From an uncultured Oscillospiraceae bacterium (lineage in GTDB: Bacteria; Bacillota; Clostridia; Oscillospirales; Acutalibacteraceae), in the NCBI GenBank assembly GCA_900552985.1, contig USBP01000005.1, forward strand, positions 1 to 18,623: a stretch of 18,623 bases of DNA, read 5' to 3'. Positions 6,082 through 14,479 of this stretch are shown here, one piece after another. The position numbers and the translations under genes are program-made. Below the pieces are notes generated by a model. The model saw nothing but the letters and a program-made list of their open reading frames with translations, had not been told where the DNA came from and ran no database searches. Every line of letters begins with the position of its first letter. The first letter of the stretch is position 1.

Positions 6082-7698
6082 ATGAGTTGCCGAAAAGTTG
6101 TAATCATAGACGATGAGCCAATCATTTATAATCTCATCAAGCGATTGGGCGAGTGGGACAGATTGAACCTGGAAATTGTTGGCTCGGCTACGGATGGCCT
6201 GGAAGGGTATCGTTTGATTCAGGAGCTGCGCCCGGATATCGTTCTTCTGGATATCCGCATGCCCGGATTAGACGGGCTTGAGATCATTGAAAAATGTTCT
6301 GAAGAAAAAATAGCACCACGATTTATTATCATTAGCGGCTATCAGGAGTTTGAATATGCGAAGAAAGCCATTCATTTTAATATTTCGGATTATCTCGTCA
6401 AGCCCATTGACCGGGAAGAGCTTAACATGGCCCTGAAAAAGAGTTGCCTTGCCATTGAAGAGGCACAGCAGAGGCAGACAAACCTGCAAAGCCTGCAAAT
6501 GACGATCAAGGAAAAAAACATGCACCTCTGGCGCTCTTTTTTTGAGAAGCTCAGCGCGGGCGAGGCTGTTTCTGATTTTCCGGATTCTTACACCGGAGAG
6601 CCGTGGCCGGTAGGCGTATTCCCCTCGGTATGTATCGGCGTTGTCAAGCTGGAAGCGCCATGGGAAAACAAGGAGCTGTGCGGGCAAAAGCTGCTTCAGC
6701 ATTTCACCTCCCTTTGTGAGGAGCGGATGGGCCCTTATTTGCGCCGGTGCGGTTATGCACAGTCAGAAGGCGATATTATTTTTATAACGGCGTTGTCAAA
6801 GCAGGAGCATGCCGCCTTTCGGAAGTTGGCGGATACGGCGGCAAGGCTGATGGATCGATATATCCAGGCATATGACGGCTGCCATGCTACGGCTGGCCTC
6901 AGCTTCTGCAAGGCGGAGGCCGGGCTGCTGCCGGAATGCTTGCGTCAGGCTAGGTTCAGCCTGAATTGCAGGTTCCTCAACGAGCGCGGGTCAGCTTATT
7001 TATACAGCGAGATTTCCAGCAGCTTTGTGGCGGAGGTGCTGCCTGTTTTGACGGATGCTTCGTGGGAGGAGAAGCTGCGTCTGGCCTTTACGAATCTTGA
7101 CCGCAGCGCCTTCCAGAGCTTGCTGGCCTCTACCTATGTTGGAGATGTTGGGATTCAGGGCGTGAAAAGCAGGCTGGCGCTGCGGCGCTTTACAAACGAA
7201 CTGTTTTCTGTTGCCGGGAGTTTTGGAGAGTTCGACCAGGCTTCTGAGGAAAAGCGGAGCTATGCCAATTGGCTTTGCGAAACAATTGAGAAGCCAAAGC
7301 AGCTGTTTGAAGAGGTTGAACGCATTCTGGAACAGCAGTTTTCGCGCTATCTTGAGAGCCAGATGATGTGGAACGACCGGCACGTGCGAGCTGCATTACG
7401 GTATATTTCCGCTCACTTCTCTGAGGATATTCAGTTGGAGGATATTGCGTCGGCGGTCGGGCTGAATCCGGCGTATCTGTCCGGTTTAATAAAAAGCAAA
7501 ACAGGGATGACCTACTCGGAGCATCTGCTGAAGGCGAGGATGGAGCGTGCAAAGGAACTGTTGGCAGGCTCTAACGCCATTGTAAAAAGCGTATGCTATG
7601 AGGTTGGGTATCGTGATGTAAAATATTTTTCCAGGCTTTTTCGGCAGTATACGGGAGTGAATCCTTCCATATATCAAAAAATGCACAGCATCCTTTAG
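6082..7698 (+). CDS. Response regulator with AraC-type output (YesN-like)
   Basis: A 538-residue regulator. The N-terminal receiver domain (1-120) has the acidic pocket Asp10-Asp11, the phosphorylation site Asp57 (VLLDIRMPG), and the switch Lys in YLVKP. A middle region of about 300 residues, usual in YesN-type proteins, has no motif I can name. The C-terminal AraC-type double helix-turn-helix spans 434-538, with the second-helix consensus VGYRDVKYFSRLFRQYTGVNPSIY. The ATG at 6082 follows GGAAAGGGA. It sits 144 nt before its kinase gene and is most likely the activator of the sugar importer operon starting near 10490. Such regulators usually answer to extracellular carbohydrate. Confidence 0.93.
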   Translation: MSCRKVVIIDDEPIIYNLIKRLGEWDRLNLEIVGSATDGLEGYRLIQELRPDIVLLDIRMPGLDGLEIIEKCSEEKIAPRFIIISGYQEFEYAKKAIHFNISDYLVKPIDREELNMALKKSCLAIEEAQQRQTNLQSLQMTIKEKNMHLWRSFFEKLSAGEAVSDFPDSYTGEPWPVGVFPSVCIGVVKLEAPWENKELCGQKLLQHFTSLCEERMGPYLRRCGYAQSEGDIIFITALSKQEHAAFRKLADTAARLMDRYIQAYDGCHATAGLSFCKAEAGLLPECLRQARFSLNCRFLNERGSAYLYSEISSSFVAEVLPVLTDASWEEKLRLAFTNLDRSAFQSLLASTYVGDVGIQGVKSRLALRRFTNELFSVAGSFGEFDQASEEKRSYANWLCETIEKPKQLFEEVERILEQQFSRYLESQMMWNDRHVRAALRYISAHFSEDIQLEDIASAVGLNPAYLSGLIKSKTGMTYSEHLLKARMERAKELLAGSNAIVKSVCYEVGYRDVKYFSRLFRQYTGVNPSIYQKMHSIL

Positions 7699-7714
7699 TT
7701 GCTTGACGGGCTGA

Positions 7715-7729
7715 CCGCTCCTGGAGCGG
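7715..7729 (+). other. Small intercistronic hairpin
   Basis: CCGCTC-CTG-GAGCGG forms a 6-bp stem in the 144-nt gap between the response regulator and kinase genes. No T tract follows directly (a CTTTTT lies 13 nt further on), so it more likely adjusts RNA stability than ends transcription. Confidence 0.35.
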
Positions 7730-7842
7730 GGGGGCTGCTGCGCTTTTTACAGCGGCTGTGCTGAGCGGCTTTGCGTTGCGGTTCCCTGTTTTGAAATACA
7801 GAAACGCGCAGCCCGAATTTATAGAAGTGGAAGAATATTGGC

Positions 7843-8862
7843 ATGAAACAAAAGCATAGTATGAAAATCAAAATTATAGCGGCCTTAGCTGCTCTGTTTG
7901 GCGCTGGGCTGTTGGCTTCCATTCTGTTTTTTTGCCGCAAAGAATGGATTCCCGGGCTGATTCTTTTTTGTATGACCGCTCTCCCTGGAGCAGGGCTTCT
8001 GTTCTGGCTGATTCTTCCGTTGCTCCGCATTTCGGAACGCATTGCAGCAACCGGGATCGGCGCAGAGCTCACACAGGCCGGCATTCCAGGGGATCCCTTT
8101 GAGATGCTGCTATATGATAACTGGGTGGATGCGGCCGCACGGTTTCAGCAAAACCTGGAGGAAGAATACGATAACCGAGAAATCGCAAGCCAAATTAAGT
8201 TCTCCATGCTCCAGCATCAGATCAATCCCCACTTTTTATATAACACGCTGGATTCCGTCCGCGGCCTTGCATATGCGGAGGGCGCGGCCGGCACCGCCGA
8301 GATGGCGGAGGCCCTTGCCGCTTTTTTTCGGTACAGCATCAGCCACGGCGAGGATATTGTTTCGCTGGGCAAGGAGCTTAACAACATAAAACGGTATTTT
8401 GTCATTCAAGGCTATCGGTTTTCCAAGCGCTTTTCCCTGGTGGTGGATATTCCTGAAGATGATATTTCCATCTGGGGCTATCCGATCCCAAAGCTTATGA
8501 TTCAGCCACTGGTAGAGAATGCGGTGTTTCATGGGCTTGAGAAAAAATCGGGAAAGGGGAGCGTGACGATCTCAACCTCCCGCACGCCAAGGCGTTTGTA
8601 TTTATACGTAGCGGATGACGGCGTGGGGATGAGTCAGGATAAGATGCGTGAAATCAATCGCGCCATATATGCTGAGACAAATGGCGCCTCCGCTGACAGC
8701 CAGGGCAGGGGGACGGGGATTGCCCTGCGGAATATCAACCGCCGGATACAGTATTTATATGGGAAGGAGTTTGGCCTGAATGTAGAAAGCACAGAGGGCT
8801 TTGGGACCCAAATTGAGATCGCGCTGCCCTGGCCGCCTCCCAAAGAGATGGAGAAACAATGA
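7843..8862 (+). CDS. Sensor histidine kinase, YesM/LytS type, no sensor domain
   Basis: A 339-residue kinase of the His_kinase (PF06580) type. Two membrane helices (about 11-30 and 36-61) are joined by only about five residues. A short linker follows, then QHQINPHFLYNTLD with phospho-acceptor His130, the N box PLVENAVFHGL (Asn226), the G1 box DDGVGM (Asp258-Asp259) and the G2 box GTGIALRNI. YesM kinases usually carry a large extracellular dCache-like sensor between the helices, which is missing here. This resembles intramembrane-sensing kinases such as BceS that take their signal from a partner transporter. The ATG at 7843 follows GTGGAAG. The stop overlaps the next gene by ATGA, so the two are likely translated together. 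Confidence 0.92.
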   Translation: MKQKHSMKIKIIAALAALFGAGLLASILFFCRKEWIPGLILFCMTALPGAGLLFWLILPLLRISERIAATGIGAELTQAGIPGDPFEMLLYDNWVDAAARFQQNLEEEYDNREIASQIKFSMLQHQINPHFLYNTLDSVRGLAYAEGAAGTAEMAEALAAFFRYSISHGEDIVSLGKELNNIKRYFVIQGYRFSKRFSLVVDIPEDDISIWGYPIPKLMIQPLVENAVFHGLEKKSGKGSVTISTSRTPRRLYLYVADDGVGMSQDKMREINRAIYAETNGASADSQGRGTGIALRNINRRIQYLYGKEFGLNVESTEGFGTQIEIALPWPPPKEMEKQ

Positions 8863-10289
8863 TGGAGAAGGAAGCTCTGCGCGTTGAAAACGCCTGCGGC
8901 CGTTTTTTAAAGCTCGCTGTGCTGGATCATTTTAACTTCAGCGCAAACAGCGGAGAGATCTGCTGCCTTTTTGGGGCGCATAACGCGGGTAAAACCGCAT
9001 TTATGCAGCTCCTTGCAGGGAAAATGACGGGAGAATGGAGCATGCGGCTGCTGATTGACGGCGTCGATGTGCATTGGAGCCCCGGCAAAAATCCGGCGGC
9101 CTCCTTATTTGCATTTATATGGGATGAAAGCCGCCTGCTGCCAAATTTTTCTGTGGCAGAAAATTTGTGCATATTTGGTCAGGTTCCGCTTTGGAAGCTG
9201 TATATTCGGAAAAGCAGCTATGAGAGCCAGACGCGGCGCATGCTCAGGCTTTATGATCTCGGCGGTATCGATGCCCGCCGGAAAGTGGGGCAGCTGAGCA
9301 AAGCGCAGTGTATTCTTCTGGAGATTGTTCGCTATGCCATGCATGGGGCCAGGTTCTTTTTTTTGGACTGCCTGTCTCTGTTTCAGCACAGCGCAGATAT
9401 CGCAGGGCTTGAGCGGCTGTTAAAAAAACTTGCTTCGGAAGGAAAAACAGTCGTTTTGCTTTCCAACCGTGCAGACAGGCGGTTGTTTTTCGCCGATCGT
9501 TTTGTCATCATGCGCAGCGGCGCAAGAGTAAAAACAATCAGCCGGGAGGCAGTAACCGTCGATTTATTGAAAGCTTATGGAGAACTGGCGCAGTATCCGT
9601 CAGAAACGGAGGAGCTTTCCGGTTCTCAGGCACAGGGTACGGCTGTTCTCACCGCGAAAAAATGGATGGTGCTTGATCGGGAGTGCTCCTTTGAGGCGTG
9701 CAGGGGGCGCCTTACGGGGATCGTATGCCCGGATGAACGTTATGCAATTTGCCTGATGCAGGGCTTTGATTCGGGCAAATTCACAGCTGCTTCCTTTCGC
9801 TTTATGGATGGGGAATATGCAGGGAGAACGATGCATTGGAGAGCGCTCAGACGGATATGCGCAGTAAAAAGCCTGCTGGCGGAAAAGACGATCATACCCA
9901 ATTTCAGCGCGCTGGATAACATTTATATTTCTTCGGCCTGGGTGGGTAATCGGTTTCCCAGGCTTCGTAAAAGCGTCCGAAAGCTTGTGGCACAAGAGGA
10001 AAAGGAACTGCTCTGCATGGTAGAACAGGCGATGGAAGAGCACCGGGAAGAACCGCTGCTAAATTTACGGATTTTGGCAAAACGAGCTATTTTGATGCAA
10101 TGCCAGTTAATCGTGTTGGATCGGCCGTCACGCGGGCTCGATGAAAACGGCTGCAAAGAGCTTCAGGAGATTCTGCGGGAGCTTGCCAATCACGGCATGG
10201 CGGTCATCATTTTAGACACCAGAAAGCGGAATCTGCAGGATCTTTGCAGCGAGGTAGCCGAGTTTCAGCCGGAGCGGCTCCCTGAATAA
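8859..10289 (+). CDS. Tandem RbsA/MglA-like ABC protein with degenerate catalytic sites
   Basis: A 476-residue protein that is co-linear over its length with the active tandem sugar ATPase at 11946-13448, but has lost its catalysis. In half 1 Walker A is intact (GAHNAGKT, 39-46) and the signature is LSKAQ (146-150). The Walker B Glu is Cys171 (FFLDCLSL) and the switch His is Asn203 (LLSNRAD). In half 2 the Walker A-like loop is GIVCPDER (287-294, against GLVGAGRT at the same positions in the active enzyme). The signature has become LRILA, and the Walker B Glu is Arg422 (VLDRPSRGLD). Folding residues (Walker B Asp, D-loop RGLD) remain and the frame is open, so this is probably a selected pseudo-ATPase, not a decaying gene. 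It has no membrane segment. Coupling to the kinase gene (ATGA) points to a signalling role: ATP/ADP sensor or decoy ATPase on the permease. Function is inferred. Confidence 0.85.
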   Translation: MMEKEALRVENACGRFLKLAVLDHFNFSANSGEICCLFGAHNAGKTAFMQLLAGKMTGEWSMRLLIDGVDVHWSPGKNPAASLFAFIWDESRLLPNFSVAENLCIFGQVPLWKLYIRKSSYESQTRRMLRLYDLGGIDARRKVGQLSKAQCILLEIVRYAMHGARFFFLDCLSLFQHSADIAGLERLLKKLASEGKTVVLLSNRADRRLFFADRFVIMRSGARVKTISREAVTVDLLKAYGELAQYPSETEELSGSQAQGTAVLTAKKWMVLDRECSFEACRGRLTGIVCPDERYAICLMQGFDSGKFTAASFRFMDGEYAGRTMHWRALRRICAVKSLLAEKTIIPNFSALDNIYISSAWVGNRFPRLRKSVRKLVAQEEKELLCMVEQAMEEHREEPLLNLRILAKRAILMQCQLIVLDRPSRGLDENGCKELQEILRELANHGMAVIILDTRKRNLQDLCSEVAEFQPERLPE

Positions 10290-10382
10290 AAGAAATGCTT
10301 TTGCGCTTGTGCGCGCGCCTTTTTGCCTGGTCTTATTGTATCGCACCGATTGAAAAAATCCCGAGGCGCATTTCGCGTGTTA

Positions 10383-10416
10383 AGAGCTTGCCTGATGGTT
10401 GGGCAGGCTCTTTTTT
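10383..10416 (+). terminator. Intrinsic terminator after the kinase/pseudo-ATPase operon
   Basis: AGAGCTTGCC (10383-10392) pairs with GGCAGGCTCT (10402-10411), with one T-G wobble, and a run of six T follows. It separates the regulatory operon from the importer operon. A weaker GCGC stem followed by CTTTTT lies just after the stop codon at about 10290-10325. Confidence 0.85.
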
Positions 10417-10462
10417 CCTGTTAATCTGAAGTTCCTCCCCCCATTTCTTAAAATTGCGTCAC

Positions 10463-10491
10463 TATGCATGGGTAGTGCATTATGCTAAAAT
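10463..10491 (+). promoter_or_regulatory. Activator-dependent promoter of the importer operon
   Basis: TGCTAAAAT (10483-10491) is an extended -10. No -35 matches at 16-18 nt. Instead two TGCAT boxes at 10465-10469 and 10476-10480, 11 bp (one helical turn) apart, cover the -35 region. Direct half-sites a turn apart next to a -35-less promoter are what an AraC-type activator would bind, so this is a candidate target of the response regulator at 6082-7698. The same stretch also contains the inverted pair CACTA/TAGTG. Confidence 0.5.
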
Positions 10492-10823
10492 ATAGACAAA
10501 GAGATGCATAATATTTATTCATTTTTAGGGCCTGAGACGTATGCATACAGAGAATGATAGAGATTATGCATTGAGTCAGCAAACAGATTACGCATGGAGA
10601 AGGGTGGAAAAGGGAAAAATAGAAAAATACAAAGCAGGGCATCAGAGGTACGGCGCGAAACGGCTTGAGAAAGCAGCAGAGGTCCAAAAAATGGCGGGCC
10701 GTTTTCACGCGCTCATGCGAAAAGAGGAAAGTGTTGAAACGCAGTTGCTGGCGCCGCAGCCAAACGGGCGGTTGCGCTCACGTTTACAGCCTGCCGGCGC
10801 AGCGGAAAGGAATGGTCATCATC
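10492..10823 (+). other. Long leader of the importer operon
   Basis: About 330 nt between the predicted start and the binding-protein gene. Three more TGCAT copies occur at 10505, 10542 and 10567. Open frames run through it (from 10541 and from 10665) but have no ribosome binding site, and the first runs into the binding-protein gene in another frame. I see no known riboswitch consensus and no terminator. Confidence 0.45.
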
Positions 10824-11816
10824 ATGAAAAGAATGAAAAAAATCGTATGCTTTGTGCTTGCGTTGACGCTCGTGGCAAGCTTGGCTGCTTGCGGAAAAGC
10901 GCCCGCGGAAGACGGCAAGGGGGATGCTCCGGTAATGGGCGTTTGCATCTTCGCAATGGAGACGGAGTATTTCACAAACCTTGCGCACTGGCTTGAGGCG
11001 GGCGCCGCCCATGGCTGGGACGTCATCGTGCAATCCGGCGACGCTTCGAACCCTGCAAGCCAGGTGGAGATTATCGAGAACTTTATTACGATGGATGTTG
11101 ACGCGATCTTTATCAATCCCATTAATATTGCCGCCGTCGAGGATGCTCTGGCGAAAGCAAAGGAAAACGATATTTGGATATTTGGCCACAATTACCGCTA
11201 TGAGGACAGCGAAATGCCAGACGTCTATCTGGCGGGCGATCCGACAGAGATAGGAGCCGAAATTACAAACCTTGCAAAGAGCGAAGCGGATAAGGTGCTC
11301 GGCGATACGCCCGTCGTTGCAGCGGCCATGACGAGCCTTGACAATGAAAACAACAGTAAGCGCTCTGAGGGCATGGTAGCCAGGGCAAAGGAGCTTTGGG
11401 GTGAAGACGCCCTTGTGGCGGAGAATTCCCCCGGCAACACTGCCGAGGCAATGTCCGCAGCGGAAAATATCGTTCAGGCGAATCCGGATGTCAACGTGTG
11501 GCTTTGCTACAATGATGAATGCGCAATCGGCGTGTATGAGTTCTATAATGCATCCGGCAGAGACCAGAGCAAGGCCGTAATCGTCGGATCGGACGGCAAT
11601 CAGGATGTGCTCCAGGCGATCGTCAAGGGATCCGCAGTGCGCGGAACGTTGAGCCAGACGCTGAACGTGAAGTGCGAGCAGGTTTTCAGCGCTGCCGATA
11701 TCCTGATGGAATCCGGCGACGTGGAGGCTGCACAGGATACAGCGGGTTACGATTTGTTCACGCCGGTCAACAGCGATAACGCTCAGGAAGAGTTAGACGC
11801 CTCATCTTGGCGATAA
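10824..11816 (+). CDS. Sugar ABC transporter lipoprotein, periplasmic-binding-protein type
   Basis: A 330-residue secreted binding protein of the RbsB/Peripla_BP_4 kind. It opens with a basic N-terminus and hydrophobic core, then lipobox LAAC with Cys23 as the lipidation site, so it is anchored on the outer face of the membrane. The family fold is visible in MGVCIFAMETEYFTNLAHWLE, the VDAIFINPINIAAVEDALAKA segment, and the second lobe VWLCYNDECAIGVYEF and VIVGSDGNQDVL. I chose ATG 10824 over upstream in-frame starts at 10665 and 10812 because only this gives an N-terminal signal peptide; AAAGGA lies 13 nt upstream, slightly far. First gene of the importer operon; ligand probably a sugar or glycoside, not identifiable by eye. 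Confidence 0.92.
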   Translation: MKRMKKIVCFVLALTLVASLAACGKAPAEDGKGDAPVMGVCIFAMETEYFTNLAHWLEAGAAHGWDVIVQSGDASNPASQVEIIENFITMDVDAIFINPINIAAVEDALAKAKENDIWIFGHNYRYEDSEMPDVYLAGDPTEIGAEITNLAKSEADKVLGDTPVVAAAMTSLDNENNSKRSEGMVARAKELWGEDALVAENSPGNTAEAMSAAENIVQANPDVNVWLCYNDECAIGVYEFYNASGRDQSKAVIVGSDGNQDVLQAIVKGSAVRGTLSQTLNVKCEQVFSAADILMESGDVEAAQDTAGYDLFTPVNSDNAQEELDASSWR

Positions 11817-11836
11817 CCGTTTTCGCAGGATAGACA

Positions 11837-11882
11837 GAAGGGATCAAAGCCCGCCCGAAGGGGCAGGCGCTTTGATCCCTTC
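11837..11882 (+). promoter_or_regulatory. Strong intercistronic hairpin after the binding-protein gene
   Basis: A perfect 14-bp stem, GAAGGGATCAAAGC (11837-11850) with GCTTTGATCCCTTC (11869-11882), closes an 18-nt GC-rich loop. CCACAAAA follows, with no T tract. Stems like this commonly sit after the binding-protein gene of ABC importer operons, protecting its mRNA and causing partial read-through so that the binding protein is made in excess. Partial termination is possible. Confidence 0.8.
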
Positions 11883-11945
11883 CCACAAAAGATAAACGCA
11901 GCGCGGCGCTATGCGCTGAAAAAACTGCGGAAAGGGGGAAGAACG

Positions 11946-13448
11946 TTGCCAAATCATGACGATATCCTGAGGCTTGAGGGCATCAGCAAAGCGTACCCGG
12001 GCGTAAAGGCACTGGATAACGTGGGCTTTTCGCTGAAAAAGGGCGAGGTGCACGCACTGGTGGGAGAAAACGGAGCGGGAAAGTCCACGCTGATCAAATG
12101 CATTTCCGGCGCCATTCGGCCGGATAGCGGCAAGATCTTCCTTGATAATAAGGAATTTCTGTCCATCGGGCCAAAGGATACAATCGAGCATGGCATTGTC
12201 ACCGTTTATCAGGAATTAAACCTGATTCCATCGCTGTCAGTCGCAGAAAATGTGTTTGTCGGGGAGCGGCGGGGAGGAAAATTGCTGTATAACCGGCAAA
12301 AGGTAGAACGCGAGTGTAAAAAAATACTGGAAGATTTTCATATCGATATTGACGCAACGGCAATTGTAAGCGAGCTCAGCGTTGCCCAAAGGCAGTTGGT
12401 GGAGATTGTGCGCGCGATTTCAAGGGATGTCAGGATTTTGATTCTGGATGAGCCGACCTCTTCGCTGACCGTGCATGAGACCCAGTTCCTGTTTGATACC
12501 ATCAGGCGGCTAAAGCAGAATGGTGTGACGATCATTTATATCTCTCATATTTTTGAGGAGACCTTCGCGCTTGCCGATCGAATCACCGTTATGCGGGATG
12601 GCCGCTACATAGATACGCTGGAGACTGCAAAGACGAACAAGGCGGAGCTGATTAAGCTGATGGTAGGCAGAGATATCAGCGATTCCTTCCCGGTGCGGAA
12701 CGTCTCTTTGGGAGATGTGGTTTTAAAGGTGGAGAATATGACGGCTCCAGGCGTGGAAAATATCTCTTTTGACCTGCGTCGAGGAGAGATTCTGGGCTTT
12801 GCCGGCCTGGTTGGAGCCGGTCGTACAGAATTAATGAATGCAATCTACGGCGCCTCGGAAAAATCCGAAGGTACCATCACGATAAAGGGCAAACTTGTAA
12901 ATATGAAAAGCCCGCACGATGGCATTCGTTTTGGTTTGGGCATGATTCCGGAGGATAGAAAGCTGCAGGGGATTTTTTTGCGCGCCAACGTGTTGGACAA
13001 TATCTCGTCCGCCAATTTAAAAAACCTGACGCGCTTCGGCCTGATGAGGGATAAGAGCGCGGCGCGCATTGCATCGGAGTTCCGTGATAAGCTGCGGATT
13101 AAGACCCCGTCGCTTTCCCAGCTGGCCCAAAATCTCAGCGGCGGGAACCAGCAGAAGGTTGCGGTGGCAAAGGCCCTTGCGCCGAATCCGGAAATTCTGA
13201 TCTTTGACGAACCAACCAGAGGGATCGATGTTGGCGCAAAGCAGGAGATTTATAAGCTGATGGATGAACTGGTAGCACAGGGCCATTCCATTCTGATGGT
13301 ATCCTCTGAAATGGTAGAGCTTATGGGGATGGCCGATCGAATCATCGTGCTTGCCAACCACCGCAAGGCCGGAGAGCTTACCAAGGAGCAGTTTAGCCAG
13401 GAAGCGATATTAACGCTTGCATCTGATGAAACGCCCAAGGCGGTTTAG
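11946..13448 (+). CDS. Sugar ABC importer ATPase, tandem RbsA/MglA type
   Basis: A 500-residue protein with two fused ATPase domains. In half 1 Walker A is GENGAGKS (40-47), the signature LSVAQ (144-148), Walker B Asp168-Glu169 and switch His201, all intact. In half 2 GLVGAGRT (287-294) has the Lys-to-Arg change usual for this family, with LSGGN (397-401) and DEPTRGID (Asp421-Glu422). It powers uptake with the permease encoded next. The start is TTG 11946: AAAGGGGGAAG (11931-11941) sits at correct spacing and no ATG lies in frame nearby. A TTG start may lower expression relative to the binding protein. It is the catalytic counterpart of the pseudo-ATPase at 8859-10289. Confidence 0.95.
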   Translation: MPNHDDILRLEGISKAYPGVKALDNVGFSLKKGEVHALVGENGAGKSTLIKCISGAIRPDSGKIFLDNKEFLSIGPKDTIEHGIVTVYQELNLIPSLSVAENVFVGERRGGKLLYNRQKVERECKKILEDFHIDIDATAIVSELSVAQRQLVEIVRAISRDVRILILDEPTSSLTVHETQFLFDTIRRLKQNGVTIIYISHIFEETFALADRITVMRDGRYIDTLETAKTNKAELIKLMVGRDISDSFPVRNVSLGDVVLKVENMTAPGVENISFDLRRGEILGFAGLVGAGRTELMNAIYGASEKSEGTITIKGKLVNMKSPHDGIRFGLGMIPEDRKLQGIFLRANVLDNISSANLKNLTRFGLMRDKSAARIASEFRDKLRIKTPSLSQLAQNLSGGNQQKVAVAKALAPNPEILIFDEPTRGIDVGAKQEIYKLMDELVAQGHSILMVSSEMVELMGMADRIIVLANHRKAGELTKEQFSQEAILTLASDETPKAV

Positions 13449-13459
13449 GAGATAATCAT

Positions 13460-14401
13460 ATGAAATTACTAAAGCTATACAAAAAGGCGGGGATTATTAT
13501 ATTCCTGCTTCTGGAGCTGATTCTCTTTTCAGCCATTACGCCCAACTTCCTTTCGGGGAGTAACTTTATCAACCTGCTCAGGCAGATCGCCATGCTGGGA
13601 ATCGCCTCCATAGGCATTTCCTTTCTGATGATCGGCGGAGCTTCCGCCGACCTTTCAATTGCCGGGCAAATCCCGGTGCTGTCCATGCTCTGTGGTATCT
13701 TTATGATGTGGATGAACTTGCCCGTACCAGTCGCCATGCTGCTCACGATCGTAGCGGGGATTCTGCTGGGCTATTTTAACGGCATGGTCATACGAATTCT
13801 GAAGATCAACCCCTTTGTGGTCACGCTGAGCACGATGACGATCTTACAGGGCGTGGCCCTGCTGTTTACCGGGGGCGTCAGTATCTCCGGGCTGCCCAGA
13901 AGCTTTTCCTGGCTGGGGCAGGGCTATCTTTTCGGCATCCCAGCGCCGATCATTGTGTTGGTTGTATGCGTTGCCGGGGCGCAATTCGTCCTTTCCAAAA
14001 CGTATTTTGGGCGCGCAATTTACGCGATGGGCGGCAATGCAGAGGCCGCAAGGCTTGCCGGTATCAATATCCGGCGGCTTCAGCTGTGCACGTTTATGCT
14101 GTCCGGTTTTTTTGCGGCCATCGCTGCGCTGATGATTTCCTCCCGCACGATGATCGCCTCTCCCACGGCGGGCAACACCTATGCGTTTGATACCATGACG
14201 GCCTGCGTGCTGGGCGGCATCTCGTTTGCCGGTGGTGAAGGCAAGCTGTGGGGCGGCTTTGTAGGCGTGCTCATCATCGGTGTGCTTACCAACGCGTTAA
14301 CGCTGATGAACATCGGCAGCTATTGGCAGGATATCGTCAAGGGCATCATCCTTGTGCTGGCCCTTTATATTGACCGTAAGCAGCGGGAGTTGAACGTATA
14401 G
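13460..14401 (+). CDS. Sugar ABC importer permease, RbsC type
   Basis: A 313-residue integral membrane protein of the BPD_transp_2 (RbsC/MglC) kind, with about eight to ten hydrophobic segments. Family-typical segments include ISFLMIGGASADLSIAGQI and GGISFAGGEGKLWGGFVGVL near the end. AGGAGAT (13447-13453) precedes the ATG by 6 nt, and the gap to the ATPase gene is 11 nt, so the two are co-translated. A single permease gene implies a homodimer channel. Its cytoplasmic loops are the natural docking site for the ATPase, and possibly for the pseudo-ATPase. Confidence 0.93.
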   Translation: MKLLKLYKKAGIIIFLLLELILFSAITPNFLSGSNFINLLRQIAMLGIASIGISFLMIGGASADLSIAGQIPVLSMLCGIFMMWMNLPVPVAMLLTIVAGILLGYFNGMVIRILKINPFVVTLSTMTILQGVALLFTGGVSISGLPRSFSWLGQGYLFGIPAPIIVLVVCVAGAQFVLSKTYFGRAIYAMGGNAEAARLAGINIRRLQLCTFMLSGFFAAIAALMISSRTMIASPTAGNTYAFDTMTACVLGGISFAGGEGKLWGGFVGVLIIGVLTNALTLMNIGSYWQDIVKGIILVLALYIDRKQRELNV

Positions 14402-14479
14402 CGGGCTTGTTGGGTCGGTTTCAGGCAGATAGTTGCGAGCAGACTGAGAGGTTGAAATCAAAAAGAAGGGAGCAAAATT

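Noticed and set aside
8859..10289. The degenerate ABC protein as a decaying pseudogene
   Set aside because: The frame is intact over 476 codons, with start coupling to the kinase and structural residues kept; loss is confined to catalytic positions.
10541..10996. Open frame of 151 codons in the importer leader
   Set aside because: It has no ribosome binding site, a low-complexity basic sequence, and runs into the binding-protein gene in another frame.
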